Source: Ustilago trichophora (lineage: Eukaryota; Basidiomycota; Ustilaginomycetes; Ustilaginales; Ustilaginaceae). From it: DNA of 64,000 bases. Shown one piece after another: positions 10,634 to 21,902 of the stretch. The position numbers were made by a program, and so were the translations under genes. Positions within the stretch are counted from its first letter, which is position 1, and the number at the start of each line of letters is the position of its first letter. The notes beneath the pieces are model-generated. The model saw only the letters and a program-made list of their open reading frames with translations, was not told the DNA's origin and searched no databases. The DNA is taken from assembly GCA_900323505.1 (NCBI GenBank), contig OOIN01000003.1, positions 868,001 to 932,000 of the forward strand. The letters run 5' to 3'.

Positions 10634-11926
10634 CTAAGATGCCGGTGGAACAGCAGATGCAGCCGAGCCCGAAGCGACAGCGGCATTATTCAACGTAGCG
10701 ATTCGATTCCTAGCATCCTTCAACGCCTTCTCGGCGCGAATGAGCTGATCACGGCCCCTTTCAAGCTCTCGGATGGCTGCAATGCGGGCCAAGTCTAGCC
10801 GTTCTCCTTCCGACTGCTGTGCTTCGATGGAAAGTGCGTCGAAGAGGTAGCCTGTAGGCGTGTGAAGCGGGTGTGGCGGAATGGGAGCTGGTGTGGCAGT
10901 GGACTTGTTCTTGGCTGCATCGGCTTGTGCATACTGGTAGGATCGATATGCGGAAGGGTCGGTGAAGGCGAGTGCCGAGATTGCGGGAAGAGGCGATGGA
11001 GGATGCATTGACAGGACGTCGTAGAATGGTTCCATGGGTTCAGGGAAGACGATCTCGTCATACTGCCACGAGTGGACGACGGGTGGGAGTGCCGGCTTGG
11101 GTGGTGCAGGTGCAGCTGATGCATCGGTTGCTGTCGCAGACGCGTCGGTGCCGGCTTCTGCTGTGGATGGAACCGGATCGATATCCATGCTGTCCGTGCC
11201 GGGCTCTTGCTTGGTGTCATTTGCAGAGGTGGAAGCTTCTCCGCCATGCTCGTCGTTGGCTTCCCGGCTGGTTGGATCGGCAGGTGCGGAAGAGTCCGCA
11301 GGAGGTAGGGGAGCGGGTATCGATGGTGCTGGTGGTTCAGTCTCGACAGCAGCTGCCTGTTGGAGCCAGGGGTGCAGCTTCAAGTGGTGAAACAGCGTGA
11401 TGGGCTTTTCGTTGGCCTCTGGCACGAAAAAGATCTTGATCTGAATCTCGAATTCTCCCCATCCGGTCTCGGTGACGTGATAGGGCGGCTTGTCGATATT
11501 TCGTGTTGGCTGTGGATATGTATCGTGCAGCTTGAATTGGACGCGCTTGATGAAATGCGAAATGTCGTCCTTACCGCCGACCATCTTGTGGTAGTCGTGC
11601 TCCTGGTCGCGACCGCGTGTCGAGATGGTCGCCGCAGACCCAGCCGCAGCGGGTGTTGATGGAGTCGCGGTGCCGGATACTCCAGCAGCAGCATTTGTGG
11701 CAGCTAGCTCAGAGCCTTGTTCGAAGGATGATGCATTGTTGGGTGCTCCGGAGATGGCGGAGAGGGAAGGAAGAGGATGGGAAGCGGCGCTTCGAACAGC
11801 GACTGTCCACTTGTGGGTATGATCCGGAGGTGCTGCCAGCTTCTCGGCTGGTGTGAGAGGAGTGGATGTCGAGCCATACAGGATGGGCCGATGGATTGAC
11901 AGGCCCCTGACGCGTTTGTTCGACAT
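10634..11926 (-). CDS. YAF9: YEATS-domain protein Yaf9 (NuA4/SWR1 subunit)
   Basis: This is a 430-residue, intron-free gene starting at ATG 11926. Residues 1-45 ([22 protein letters not shown]) and 119-186 ([43 protein letters not shown]) form a YEATS domain, the acyl-lysine histone reader shared by Yaf9 and GAS41. In yeast, Yaf9 belongs to the NuA4 acetyltransferase and SWR1 H2A.Z-exchange complexes. Two low-complexity insertions interrupt the usual order: about residues 46-118 inside the domain, and about 189-282 before the conserved YDEIVFPEP segment. A Glu/Arg/Leu-rich helix (about 368-415), probably coiled coil, fits the C-terminal assembly helix of the family. The gene is convergent with tyrosinase (205 bases between stop codons) and divergent from the PPR gene. 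Confidence 0.92.
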   Translation of the reverse strand: MSNKRVRGLSIHRPILYGSTSTPLTPAEKLAAPPDHTHKWTVAVRSAASHPLPSLSAISGAPNNASSFEQGSELAATNAAAGVSGTATPSTPAAAGSAATISTRGRDQEHDYHKMVGGKDDISHFIKRVQFKLHDTYPQPTRNIDKPPYHVTETGWGEFEIQIKIFFVPEANEKPITLFHHLKLHPWLQQAAAVETEPPAPSIPAPLPPADSSAPADPTSREANDEHGGEASTSANDTKQEPGTDSMDIDPVPSTAEAGTDASATATDASAAPAPPKPALPPVVHSWQYDEIVFPEPMEPFYDVLSMHPPSPLPAISALAFTDPSAYRSYQYAQADAAKNKSTATPAPIPPHPLHTPTGYLFDALSIEAQQSEGERLDLARIAAIRELERGRDQLIRAEKALKDARNRIATLNNAAVASGSAASAVPPAS

Positions 11927-12681
11927 GTTTGCGTGTTACAGAGGTGTAGGAAGAGGTTGAAGTTAGCATGCTGTCAATCGAGTTCTAGGAAGCAAAGGGT
12001 CTCGAGACGTGCGCTCTTACCCGACATCCGTGATTTCGAGCATCGAGTGGCTTGTCGGGCGAGAAAGCCCAAAGGCGAAAGAAGTGGAGAAATGGAAGGA
12101 CGAAAAAAAACGGCAGCTGACTGGTTCAAGCTTTGCGGTTACAGTAGGAAGATCTGCTTTTTTTCAATTTTCGATGATTTTGGCAGGAGCTGTTGCAACT
12201 CTGTAGCTGACGTTATTCTCATTTTTTTTGCTAGCTCAGCCGACTCTGCCACCGTTTGGACCCCAACACTGACACCCGTTCGCTCTTCGTCCAACAAGTA
12301 ACCCTTGCACCAACATCCTCTATACTCACCACGGCCCGTCACATCTACATCTACCCGGATAGCCTCCCTCGCACTCGTATAGGCATCTGTCACATTGAGG
12401 CCGCCATCTTCGCTACGGCCGTTCACATCTGCAAACGCAACAACTACAGCGGAATCTTCCTCCTCATGCTCATATAGAGCATCAGCTTCCTACCACGGAC
12501 ACCGCTTCCGAGCTTTGGTGCTGCGCTGTCCAACGCCATCTCATTACCCTTCACGCGCTGCGCAACGCACTCACCTCGTATGGCGACCGTCTCTGGAGAG
12601 CACCCCGTCTCTGTTCCTGACCACTTCTGGTGTTGATGCAAACAGGGCTGGCCTCGCTTCGATCCGAAGTAGAGCTCCTGC
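11927..12681. promoter_or_regulatory. divergent promoter region of YAF9 and the PPR gene
   Basis: These 755 bases separate two start codons on opposite strands, so both promoters must lie here. A TACAGTA motif occurs at 12140-12146. An in-frame TAG at 12670-12672 limits the PPR start to ATG 12682. I see no further gene. Confidence 0.6.
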
Positions 12682-15600
12682 ATGAGGCCACCACCACCAG
12701 CAGCCCTGGCACGGGCGGGCTCCTCACACAGAGTCTGCCTGCTTGGCTTACTCGCCCTGGCTACAAGGATCTGTCGTCTGGCCGCAGACATTCAAAAGAT
12801 TGATCGCGACACAGTAGCTCCAATACGCCTCGCCCCGTCGTCCAAATTGCGCCAAGCGGTCCACTCTCACCGTGTCTCAACCAGCACAGCACCTGTCTGC
12901 GACTTTCTCTGTCCAACTGTCACAGCATCGACAGCTGCTCATAATGCGGTGAATTTTCCTTTGTCCAGCCGATCCGGCCTTGTGACATCGGATACATTCG
13001 CAATCAGCCGCTTTCCGCCCAAGACAGCTCAACGCCATTCGTCTCTCGCTCGCCTTCAATCTCGACAAGCTTCAACAGCCGCAGCCGTCACAAGGACGGC
13101 CAACGCCCACATGGAACATCATGCCGACCACACATCTAACTCGTCCTCTGGATATGCAACAACCTCGGATCTGCACTGGCACCACACTACCGACACTGCA
13201 GGACTCGTTGCTGCGCCTGAAGCTGGCATCGATGCTCGTCCAAGCCACTGGATCTCAGCCTGGCAGGATGCGGAACATGCCAGCCGCGAGGACAAGCTCA
13301 TCAACTTGCGCATCGACCAGGCCATTGACGACGAAAGGAGCGAATTCACACAGGGGTGGCAGGATCGTGGCGGTGGTATCACACGTCGCAGAAATCTAGG
13401 ACATCGTCTTTGGCACCTCTATCGACAACATGCGCACAAGGAGTCGCTAGCCCTGTCCACACGTGTCAGGCTAGCCGACACGCTTGCCCAGACTGCCAGC
13501 TTAGTCACGACCAATAAAACACGCTCTCCTTCATCTAAAGCGCTGCGCTATCTCTTTGGACGACGTATCGATGCCATCTTGCAAGACTGCCATCTCTTTC
13601 TCGCAAACATGCAAGCCACTCGTCCCTCGCAACAGCAACTAGCCTTGTCGCACTCGAATCTTGGAATCGCTTTGCTCCAACCCATCGCCATGGCGCTTCA
13701 GGCACGGCCCATCTCGGCTCTCAAAGTTATGGACGACGTCTTGCTTCGCTGCAGACCCGACATCTATGGGTACAAGACCGACCCTCTACTGCCTCGTGAT
13801 TATCTCTCCCCGATCAACCTCACGTTGCAAACAATCTTTGACTCGATCAAATTCGAGCTCTCAGGTCCTTTAGATACCCACCTCCTTACCAACAGTGTCA
13901 CATCGCAGCCTGACTTCTTTCAAGATGATGGCCTCTTAGATGACATTCGACATGGTGTTTGTCAGCAACTCGAATCCAAGAACCCCATCTCCGACAGCAT
14001 CAAGTGGTTTATTACCTCTCCACATGCCTTCTTACTCTCTCATCCTGCCTTCAGAGTTCCCCGGGGCATGTTCCTCCATTGTCTGTCTCAAGCAGAAGAC
14101 CCACATTTGATCCTTGACCAACTCAGCCAGGAATACGACCCGCTAGATCCAGCGTTCATTTACACCTGCAACATGATGCTCCGATCTCTCTTATCAAAGG
14201 GATCGGAGGCAACTCTAGAGTTCTACGACGATTTGTGGACCAGGGGCGTGCCCATGTCGTCCCGCCTCATACAGCGCATCATCATGGAAAGCAAGGGGCA
14301 GGAATCTTCGGCACGTCTCGAGACGCTCTTCCACCGCATCTCACGGTCCTCAACAATGCCAAAGACCTCAACAAAGCTTCTGCGTACCGTCACACGATGC
14401 TGGGCCATGCGAAACAGGCTGGACCGCGTCAACTTCTTTCTCGCTGTCCTGCAGAAGCGCAAGCCACGCGGCCACGACAACTTCGTTCGTCTCGTCATGA
14501 TGGATCTCGCTGCGGCTCGCGGCGACGTCAAGGTCCTGCACGAGAAACTTGCCGAGGTTCATGATTTTGAGGCCCGTCACGTTGACCAATGTGCCGCTGG
14601 CAGGTCTCCGCTGGACGGAAAAGCGTACGGATTGCTCATCAAGGCATGCAATCGCGCCGACGACGTCGACCTCGCCGAATACTACTTGACCAAGGCCCTC
14701 GAAAGGGGTATTGCACCACGCTCCTCCGACTTCAACCTCATCATCGACTTGCACATCCGCAAATCCAACGTTGATGCGGCCCTTGCCGTCTTTGAGCAAA
14801 TGAAAGAGTTCGGTGTACAACCTGACAAATACACCTACACCATTCTCATCCATGGCTTCGCATTGCGTCGCGACCCGGACTCGGCTGCACATGCGCTCCG
14901 CGCCATGATTGACGCTGGCAAAACTCCGGACCGCATCACTTACGCTGCGCTGCTCAACTGCTTTGTCGAGTCGGGCATCTATGACGCAGCCATCAGGCTC
15001 TTTGCTTGGATGCAAAACCACCGCGACGTACGTATCCGGCCAACTATCGAGGTCTGCAACATCATCCTCAAGGCCTACGTACTAAGCGCTATGCCGGTGC
15101 AAAAGGTGATGCAATTCGTCAGTAACGTCCGCAAGATGTACCTCTCTCCCAACGCCAACACTTATGCACTGATGCTGCAGAGCGCCTGCGACGCAGGTTT
15201 CATGGATGTTGCTGAAGAAGTCTTTTCGGAAGCCGAAAGATGTCTTCCCAACGTCACCGGAAGTGGTTCCGGTCAGGGTGCCAACATCTACCACTTCACC
15301 ATCATGATTCAAGGCTATCTGCGTCTTGGCGATCACGCGGAGGCAAAAGACTACTTTGACGAAATGCAACAGCGCAAGCTTTCGCCCAGTTCTGTCACCT
15401 GGAGCGTCATGGTCCACAGCTACGCTCACAGCGAGAACGAAGCCAACTACGACCTTGCTTGTACCCTCGTATCGCAACTCGTCGCAGACGAGAGCAAAAG
15501 GGCCTTCAGGCCGTCTTCATGGAGCGCTCCTGCCGCTCTTGGAGGGAAGGATAAGACCGCAACAGTAGCCGAGAAACCATTTGAGAATCACAGACTCGCT

Positions 15601-16851
15601 GCCAAGCACAGTCCATCCTTCGAGGCGCTCTACACTGTCCTCATGGTCGCCCAAGCTCAGCGTGGTGAGCCCGATAAAGTGGAGAGGACGCTCAAGACCT
15701 TAGCCCGCTCTACGCCTGACCTGTCGGTCTATGCCATGACGCCGCTGCTAGACGCCTATCGAAGGGCCGGTGACGTCGACAGCGCCCTGCGCCTGTTCGA
15801 CCAAATCTATGCATCCGCTCTCGAATTGGCGAGCAGCAAGCGCCATCGTGTATACGCTTACAGCTCATCCTCGGATGCCAGCGGGCAGCAAACCGATGGT
15901 GCGGGCTCACAGGATTTGGCCGAACGCAGGCGAGATGCCAGTAGCCGCAACGTGCTCTGTCTTCCGATCTCGATCATGATTGATCTCTTGTCCACCGTTG
16001 GACGACACGAAGAGATTTCCAAGATGTGGGCCAGAGCCAAGAAGGATGGCTTCGGGTTCGATTCGGACAACTGGAACCACTTGGCTGCGTCCATGGCTCG
16101 AGCAGGGCAGCTGGAAGAAGCACTTTCGGTTGTGGAACATGTGCTGTATCAAGACCCGCCCAATGCCTGGATGCGGAGCCGTCACCAGGACGAATTACAC
16201 AAACGTGACAAAGCGGACGAGGATGTTGAAGAAGAGGATGGAGAGCTTGCAGCTCGTCGGACCAAGGACGATGCAGAGAGAGAGGCAGCAGAGGCAGTAG
16301 AGATGTCAAAGGAAGTAGAAGCCTTTGATCCCCTTCCTGCAGACGCTCGATTGGACCCTGCCGTTGTGCACCGATCTGATGCTACGAGCCCGCCTTCTAC
16401 CCCACCCAGTCGACGACACCAAGGTCGATCGGACGACGATCCGTACGTGGAGCTACCATTTGATCGACCTGACTTTTACCCTTCAGCAGAGGAAGATGGC
16501 ATGGACGGCGAAGTAGAGCGCTCATCCCATGAACAAGTCGCCAGAGACGAGTTTGTCGAGCCCAGCGCCTACTACCTCGACTCCGAAACCAACGTCTCGC
16601 TCACGCGCGATCTCAAGTCTAGCACAGAACATCCCTTCTCGCCCTGGTATGCACACTTTGAAACCATGGAAGCCATCAGTCGCGGCCTCGCCAACGTCAG
16701 GGAGCCACACAAGGTCATCAGTTTGCTCGACAAGTTCCGCACAGCAGCCAGCTTGCTTGATCTGCACGAACGTAAGGTGGAAATCATCCGAGAACGTCAG
16801 AAGGAGGAAGCTGTGCGCAGTGCCAGGGATCTCATTGATGGCAGGGCCTAG
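12682..16851 (+). CDS. large pentatricopeptide-repeat protein, probably mitochondrial
   Basis: This is a 1389-residue, intron-free gene from ATG 12682; TAG lies in frame just upstream. The N-terminus is rich in Arg, Ala, Ser and Thr with few acidic residues over about 100 residues, as in mitochondrial targeting sequences. About ten 35-residue helical-pair repeats are visible from residue 640 to 1060; the clearest are DFNLIIDLHIRKSNVDAALA, TYTILIHGFALRRDPDSAAH, TYAALLNCFVESGIYDAAIR and YHFTIMIQGYLRLGDHAEAK. PPR proteins bind single-stranded RNA and control processing, stability or translation of organelle transcripts. An acidic Glu/Asp/Arg-rich linker (about 1170-1300) precedes a conserved-looking C-terminal helical segment. 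The RNA target cannot be read from sequence. The gene is convergent with the next one, 145 bases between stop codons. Confidence 0.85.
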   Translation: MRPPPPAALARAGSSHRVCLLGLLALATRICRLAADIQKIDRDTVAPIRLAPSSKLRQAVHSHRVSTSTAPVCDFLCPTVTASTAAHNAVNFPLSSRSGLVTSDTFAISRFPPKTAQRHSSLARLQSRQASTAAAVTRTANAHMEHHADHTSNSSSGYATTSDLHWHHTTDTAGLVAAPEAGIDARPSHWISAWQDAEHASREDKLINLRIDQAIDDERSEFTQGWQDRGGGITRRRNLGHRLWHLYRQHAHKESLALSTRVRLADTLAQTASLVTTNKTRSPSSKALRYLFGRRIDAILQDCHLFLANMQATRPSQQQLALSHSNLGIALLQPIAMALQARPISALKVMDDVLLRCRPDIYGYKTDPLLPRDYLSPINLTLQTIFDSIKFELSGPLDTHLLTNSVTSQPDFFQDDGLLDDIRHGVCQQLESKNPISDSIKWFITSPHAFLLSHPAFRVPRGMFLHCLSQAEDPHLILDQLSQEYDPLDPAFIYTCNMMLRSLLSKGSEATLEFYDDLWTRGVPMSSRLIQRIIMESKGQESSARLETLFHRISRSSTMPKTSTKLLRTVTRCWAMRNRLDRVNFFLAVLQKRKPRGHDNFVRLVMMDLAAARGDVKVLHEKLAEVHDFEARHVDQCAAGRSPLDGKAYGLLIKACNRADDVDLAEYYLTKALERGIAPRSSDFNLIIDLHIRKSNVDAALAVFEQMKEFGVQPDKYTYTILIHGFALRRDPDSAAHALRAMIDAGKTPDRITYAALLNCFVESGIYDAAIRLFAWMQNHRDVRIRPTIEVCNIILKAYVLSAMPVQKVMQFVSNVRKMYLSPNANTYALMLQSACDAGFMDVAEEVFSEAERCLPNVTGSGSGQGANIYHFTIMIQGYLRLGDHAEAKDYFDEMQQRKLSPSSVTWSVMVHSYAHSENEANYDLACTLVSQLVADESKRAFRPSSWSAPAALGGKDKTATVAEKPFENHRLAAKHSPSFEALYTVLMVAQAQRGEPDKVERTLKTLARSTPDLSVYAMTPLLDAYRRAGDVDSALRLFDQIYASALELASSKRHRVYAYSSSSDASGQQTDGAGSQDLAERRRDASSRNVLCLPISIMIDLLSTVGRHEEISKMWARAKKDGFGFDSDNWNHLAASMARAGQLEEALSVVEHVLYQDPPNAWMRSRHQDELHKRDKADEDVEEEDGELAARRTKDDAEREAAEAVEMSKEVEAFDPLPADARLDPAVVHRSDATSPPSTPPSRRHQGRSDDDPYVELPFDRPDFYPSAEEDGMDGEVERSSHEQVARDEFVEPSAYYLDSETNVSLTRDLKSSTEHPFSPWYAHFETMEAISRGLANVREPHKVISLLDKFRTAASLLDLHERKVEIIRERQKEEAVRSARDLIDGRA

Positions 16852-16996
16852 ATTTGAATGTTCCAAAGCAGGGTTTGTCTTGTATCATTATCAGCACACT
16901 GCAGCCCCATCATATCATATCAATACAGAAACTTGTCAAAGGTATCATTTCGAGCGTCGGCACATGAACACAAAAACCCTTCCATCGCGCCATCCT

Positions 16997-17731
16997 CTAG
17001 AGATGAGCGGGAACCTGACAGCCTACAAAAGAGGTATAAATGGGCAGCGGCCCATCTTGACCGCCATCTCGTTGCTCTGCAAACTCTTTTCTGAGGAAAG
17101 AATCAAACACAAAAGGCACCCAATCTACGCCGTCAACGATACACGTTGCCGTATAGCCGGATAAGTAGGTTCCGTCTGAAGCTAGACCGGCTCCTCCCAC
17201 GCAACCGCTGCGAAATTTGACATTGTGCAGAGGGTCGTTTTCGTCTCCGTCCTCGTCCTGTTTTTCAGCGTTGGTCCTTGCTGGCTTGGGGGGTTTCGAA
17301 TTGGCTTTCTGTGAGCTTGAGCTTGAAGCTGAGGGTGAGGGTGAGATTGAGCGAGAGCCGGATGAAAAGGGAGAGGTGGATTTGAGCGTGCGGATGTGGC
17401 GGGATCGCATTTCGTCCCTGAACGCAGCGCAGTAGGCCTCAAAGGCGGGACACAGCGCTTCGGCGGGTGGTCCAGGTGGTCCAACTGCAAAAGTGCATGC
17501 GGATACCGAGGCTCCTGCTCGTATACCGTCTTCGTTTCCTGGAGGAAGCGTGCCGCTCCACTGCACTCGGAGGTCGGGTGAAGAGGCGACGAGAGAGGAT
17601 AATGTGTGCGATGACGAGGAAGAGGCGTCCGATGAAGATGAGGATACTAGGGCGTGTGGAGCGCTGGTGAAAGAGTTCAGGACTGTGGTGAGGAGCTGGG
17701 TTAGGGCGAGTACCGAGGTTGGGACCATCAT
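16997..17731 (-). CDS. orphan protein, possible signal peptide or membrane anchor
   Basis: This is a 244-residue open frame starting at ATGATG (17726-17731) and ending at TAG 16997-16999. I do not recognise the family. The first 25 residues are moderately hydrophobic (VLALTQLLTTVLNSFTSAPHA) and could be a weak signal peptide. A Ser-rich segment (about 30-48) follows, then a segment with two Cys and PPGPPAEALCPAFEAYC, a disordered Ser/Pro/Lys/Asp region (about 112-165), and a C-terminal block that looks folded (FRSGCVGGAGLASDGTYLSG, CIVDGVDWVPFVFDSFLRK). The compositional change between disordered middle and ordered ends supports a real protein. It could be a lineage-specific secreted protein; that is inference. 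Confidence 0.5.
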   Translation of the reverse strand: MMVPTSVLALTQLLTTVLNSFTSAPHALVSSSSSDASSSSSHTLSSLVASSPDLRVQWSGTLPPGNEDGIRAGASVSACTFAVGPPGPPAEALCPAFEAYCAAFRDEMRSRHIRTLKSTSPFSSGSRSISPSPSASSSSSQKANSKPPKPARTNAEKQDEDGDENDPLHNVKFRSGCVGGAGLASDGTYLSGYTATCIVDGVDWVPFVFDSFLRKEFAEQRDGGQDGPLPIYTSFVGCQVPAHL

Positions 17732-19173
17732 TGTTGTCAGTTGGACTTGAGGGTGGGATTGAAATCGTCAAGTGGGGGGGTTTGTTCCTCGACAACGGCA
17801 AGGAGCGAGTAGTTGAAGGGTAAGGACTGGTTGAGTTGCTGTGGGTTGCTTTACAGGTTGTATAAGTACCGGCAGGTCCTGAGCAGTGCTGGAAGGAGGA
17901 GATTGTGGGATGGAGGTCAATGTGTTCCGCTTGCCTGGTTATCAGACCACAAAGATCGTGATAAGGAAGAAGGACCAAGCTGCGCTTTACACGAGAGAGA
18001 AGATCAAGCTTACGCCTCAAGCTGGATGAGAAGCAAAAGCTGGTATCTAATCCGCACTTCGGAAGAGGAGGACCCTCCTCCAAAAAAAGGTATACCACAC
18101 CTCGGAGGTGGGAGCGTACAGCAGTCTGTACAGCTGTCACTGCGATTCATGCAGGCACCGGACACCCGTCGTTTTGCAGCAGCCAGCTTCTCACAAAGGT
18201 CTTCGCACCTCTGCGGCTCCCTTTTGTCCATTTGCACGTTGCACACGAGCCGAGCTTGACTCCTTCCATTGTATGTGCCAAAACAGTGGGATGCCGAAGT
18301 GGGCGCCAAGCAAATTGCATCACCAAGTCACTTGGGCTGACGAAAGGGAGAGGCATGTCTCAGCCGCAAGTCAGGGTCCGAGAGGCAATAAAAGTAAAAA
18401 ATTTCGACCGCAATCCAACACAGCCTAAAGGAACAAGCCTGTATTTACCAGAGATGCCCACCCTACTGCAGCTACTCTTCAGCTCTTGGGACTGGTAAGT
18501 CGGTCGGTGATGAAATCTGTAAAGGTGAGAAAGAGTGGGCTCGCTCGCGTGGCTTCGGTGTCTGAGAGGCCAAATATGCAGGTGGGCCGAAGGATGCTCT
18601 CGGCGCCAGCACACACCCCACTCACTTATTTGACCGATGGCCCTCGCTCGCGCTTTCTCCTTTCCCAACGTACAGAAGCCCACTCGTTGCCCGCGCTCCT
18701 CAGCGAAGAGGATGTCAGAGTTGCAACGATATAGGAAAAGATCAATCCAGAGGAAAAGTTAGGTAGGTGTGCGCGTGCTTGTGCGACAGGGGTTCAACGC
18801 GGGCTCGTCTCGGCTGCCAAACGCGACAGCTCTCGGCTCCACGCTTGCATATCTGATTTGACCCACGTTTTACACATCCCTCCCTTCTCCAACTCTTCAT
18901 GCGGCCTACAACATGCTCAGATCCCTGTTTTGGGTGCTTGTTTGTCTGTCGCAAACATGCCGAACCCGTTCTCCCCGTGTCTGGATGCACTGTTTGTCTT
19001 TGCATACCCGTCACACCAGATGAAATCCACTTGCAACGCTCCCACGCGAGACCTCACAAGCCCCTTTCGGATTCAACAATCGTCCAACACAGACCATATT
19101 CGACAAGCGTATGATATCATGCGATGAGTCTATGCAATGTCCATGACGAAAGCAGAGCTACAGATACCGATGC
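17732..19173. other. intergenic, 1.4 kb, promoter side of the orphan gene
   Basis: No gene is supported; short frames here have no recognisable content. The block separates the start of the orphan gene from the 3' end of the acyltransferase gene, both on the minus strand. Confidence 0.55.
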
Positions 19174-20741
19174 TTAGTACTTCTTACCAGCCACCATCAG
19201 CCCAAGCGCGCGCAATCCAAACCCGTCCAGGATGTCCTTTGTCATCAGCTGCCTTTGCAGGATGCTGTCCAAGAACAGGAATCCAGGCAAGGCTAGCACG
19301 GTGAACATCCAGGCTTTTCTCGCGAGCATCCTGAGCTTGTGCTGCTTCTTCCATGCTATCGGAAGCGCATCGAGGACGGCTTTTTCGACCAGGATGCCGA
19401 CACCTTGACTGACGAAGAAGCAGATCATGCCGGGGTCTAGCAAGCCGGTCAGCAAGGTAGGTAGATTGAGTTTTGCCGTTGCACTGGTGCGAAGACGCGC
19501 AAACATCAGAGAACTGTGCAGAAAAGAGAACAGAGCGATGGTCAGTAGCGATTCGTACCTCTTCATCGAGGGTTTTGCGTGCACGAGGTCAGAACGTACT
19601 GTTGCACCCCGGACCAAAAGAACACGTAGAGCATCTGCATGACCTGATTACTCGAGAAGGGCATGGCCCATGCAAGGGTGAGATAGTCTCGCTGAGAGGT
19701 AGAGTGCCAGCTACGAGCCCAAAAACGGGCCAGACCTGGAGACGTCAGTGGTCTTTCAAAGGAGGAAAAGAACGATGTTGCTGGGCTCGGCTTCCACAGC
19801 TTTAACCAGATGCCTTCGAGAAAAGCTGGGCAGAGACAGATTGCCCCGCCGATGCTGAACACCATGGCTAGCCTAGTAAGGAGTGGCAAGTCAAACGCTG
19901 AAGTTGGCACGCCCAGAAGCACAAAGTGCCTATTCGTAAAGCTCGATGGAAGAATCGCATGCCAGAACTGACGAGACTGAGGCGAGCCAACGGGGATGTA
20001 GAGACCCATAACGCTGACCATCTCTGATGTGGGAGCAGCGAGGGCGTAGAGCCATTTGAAAGACAGATGCACAAAGAGCAATTGCAGAAATGCAGGGAAG
20101 AGCGGCATCTCTGGCTGGCCAAAACGGCGCACTGGAGAGTGTGCAGATATATCGCTCGGTTGGCACTTGTTGACCTTGAGAAAGCGGGACCACTCGTTCA
20201 AGCCTTTCTTGGACCATTCAAGCGCTCTACCTTGACCAGCAAGGACTAGACTTGTACCCACACGACGGAGAAACAGCGCATCGACACCGTACACGAATCG
20301 ACCCCATGAGAAGAGAGGGGGGAAGTCGACCTCCTTCCACTCGTATTGCGCGTATTCGTTGTCCTCCATCTTTGATACCGGCTTTATGCTCTTGGGTAAG
20401 AAAGGTCGAATAGGTCGAGGACCTCCTTTTGCATAGACAAGGCAGATCTCTACAGTCTTGCACATGACAATCCATGTGATGGTCGGCAAGGCGAGGTCGC
20501 GTAGTGGGTTGCCGAGCGTGCATGTGCGGTCAAAGATGAGCGGGATCGACAGCGAGGCTATTACTGGGAAGGATGCTAGTCGGATGATGCGCCATGCTGG
20601 CGACCGAGATGGCAAGGTAAAGCAGAGGAAGAAGAGCCATGCTACGCAGAGGGCGATGCTGGGCAATGCAGGGCGGAAGTTGGGGTCCCAGCTCGCCTCG
20701 AGGGGCTTGCTCACCACTGGCGCCGCCACTCGGAATACCAT
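19174..20741 (-). CDS. wax-synthase-domain membrane O-acyltransferase, one intron
   Basis: Exon 1 is 20741-19600 and exon 2 is 19513-19174; the 86-base intron starts GTACGT and ends TGCACAG. The join recreates the WSGVQH motif with its conserved His, and the product has 493 residues. The start is ATG 20741; the open frame extends upstream only to a GTG. Several hydrophobic helices are visible (for example ALCVAWLFFLCFTLP, FLQLLFVHLSFKWLYALA, MLYVFFWSGVQHS, MICFFVSQGVGILVEK). The SPGLARFWARSWHS segment matches the LxxFWxRxWH signature of the wax synthase/MBOAT-like family, which transfers acyl groups to alcohols or other acceptors at membranes; relatives include fungal secondary-metabolite acetyltransferases. 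The substrate is unknown. No biosynthetic cluster partners are adjacent. Confidence 0.82.
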
Positions 20742-21902
20742 TTCGTATAGCGATCTGCTACGAGGACAACGTGATGGCGTGGAGGTAGGAAGTAGGGTGG
20801 GTGAGTTGATATATTTCTCTGGTTGATCGGAGCTGCCGAGCACCTACAAGTCATCTCTGGTGGCAAACGCTTTGTAGCAATCATAGTTGTGACAAAGCGG
20901 GGTCGGAATCTTGTAGACAAACTCAGCCATCTTGGAGCTGCTGAAAGGTACAATTGAATGAGAATCAGACCCAGAGCCCTCTGCATCTTCCGTTTGTTCG
21001 ACTGTTGATCTTATGAAAGATGATTCGGTCTGTGACAACAACCTCACCGCCTCATCAAGAAAGGCAAAGGTGAAAAAAGTGACGTCGGGATTAAGCGACA
21101 AGTCGCAGGAGAGAGACCCTTACGAGAGAGAAAGATGGTGCACTCTGGTCACTGTGACTGTGTGTGACTATTTGTTATCCGCTGCATTCCAGGGTTAATT
21201 GCTCCGACACGGGACTGCTGCTCTCTTTTTCTTTTTGTTCTCAGGTAAGGGCCTGCCTCGATTCCATGCAACTTTGCCTCTCTGGTCTTCCATCGTGGCC
21301 TGGCGCCCAAATCTCGGTTCAAGACTGAACAATTCATATTTGTCATGCCTTCTTCTATTCCATGCAAAAGCCCGACCCCAAGCAGAAGGAGTCGACAGTC
21401 GATTATTCAACTATCGGACCGCTCGATTAGAAGGTTCTGTGAAAGGGATCAAGCAGCCGCTTGAGCCTGTCAAGAGCGACCTGTTTCGCCATCCCATTAC
21501 AATACTCGCTGCTTCCCATGAAAAGAAGGACGACGCGCTGAATTTTCCATTAAAAAAGTGGCGGTCGATCCGAGCCTCAAGCTCTAGTTTCAATCATAGC
21601 CTCCTGCGAGCGTTGTCGAAGCTTCGAGCTCTGATAGGCTTGACGCTCTTCCACTTGAAGCAGCACCTTGGCCTGGTACGACCACATGCTCGAGGCTTTA
21701 GTCCAGAACGAGACACGACCTCGCGTCAACTCACGATGTGGTTTTGTGCAGTGGTGACAGAGTTGAAATTCGTGTTGCGTGAGTGCTAAAAGTACAATGT
21801 GGATCGAGGAGGTCCGGCGAGATGAACACGCCGCTTATGGCTCTGGTAAGGCCTTGCGGTGGAGATGCTTTTGTAGAAGGGGGTTCGAAGAGCATTGAAA
21901 GC
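20742..21902. other. intergenic between acyltransferase and uL14m genes
   Basis: No gene is supported. A 196-codon plus-strand frame (21199-21789) begins with TTG, has no recognisable domain and is treated as chance. The promoter of the acyltransferase gene must lie in the left part of the block. Confidence 0.5.

Noticed and set aside
17439..18140. 233-codon minus-strand frame overlapping the orphan gene start
   Set aside because: It overlaps the orphan frame in another phase and carries low-complexity Pro/Ser/Arg sequence; the orphan frame with ATGATG is the better choice.
20742..20843. 34-codon upstream extension of the acyltransferase frame
   Set aside because: It contains no ATG (only GTG at 20843); ATG 20741 is the first usable start.
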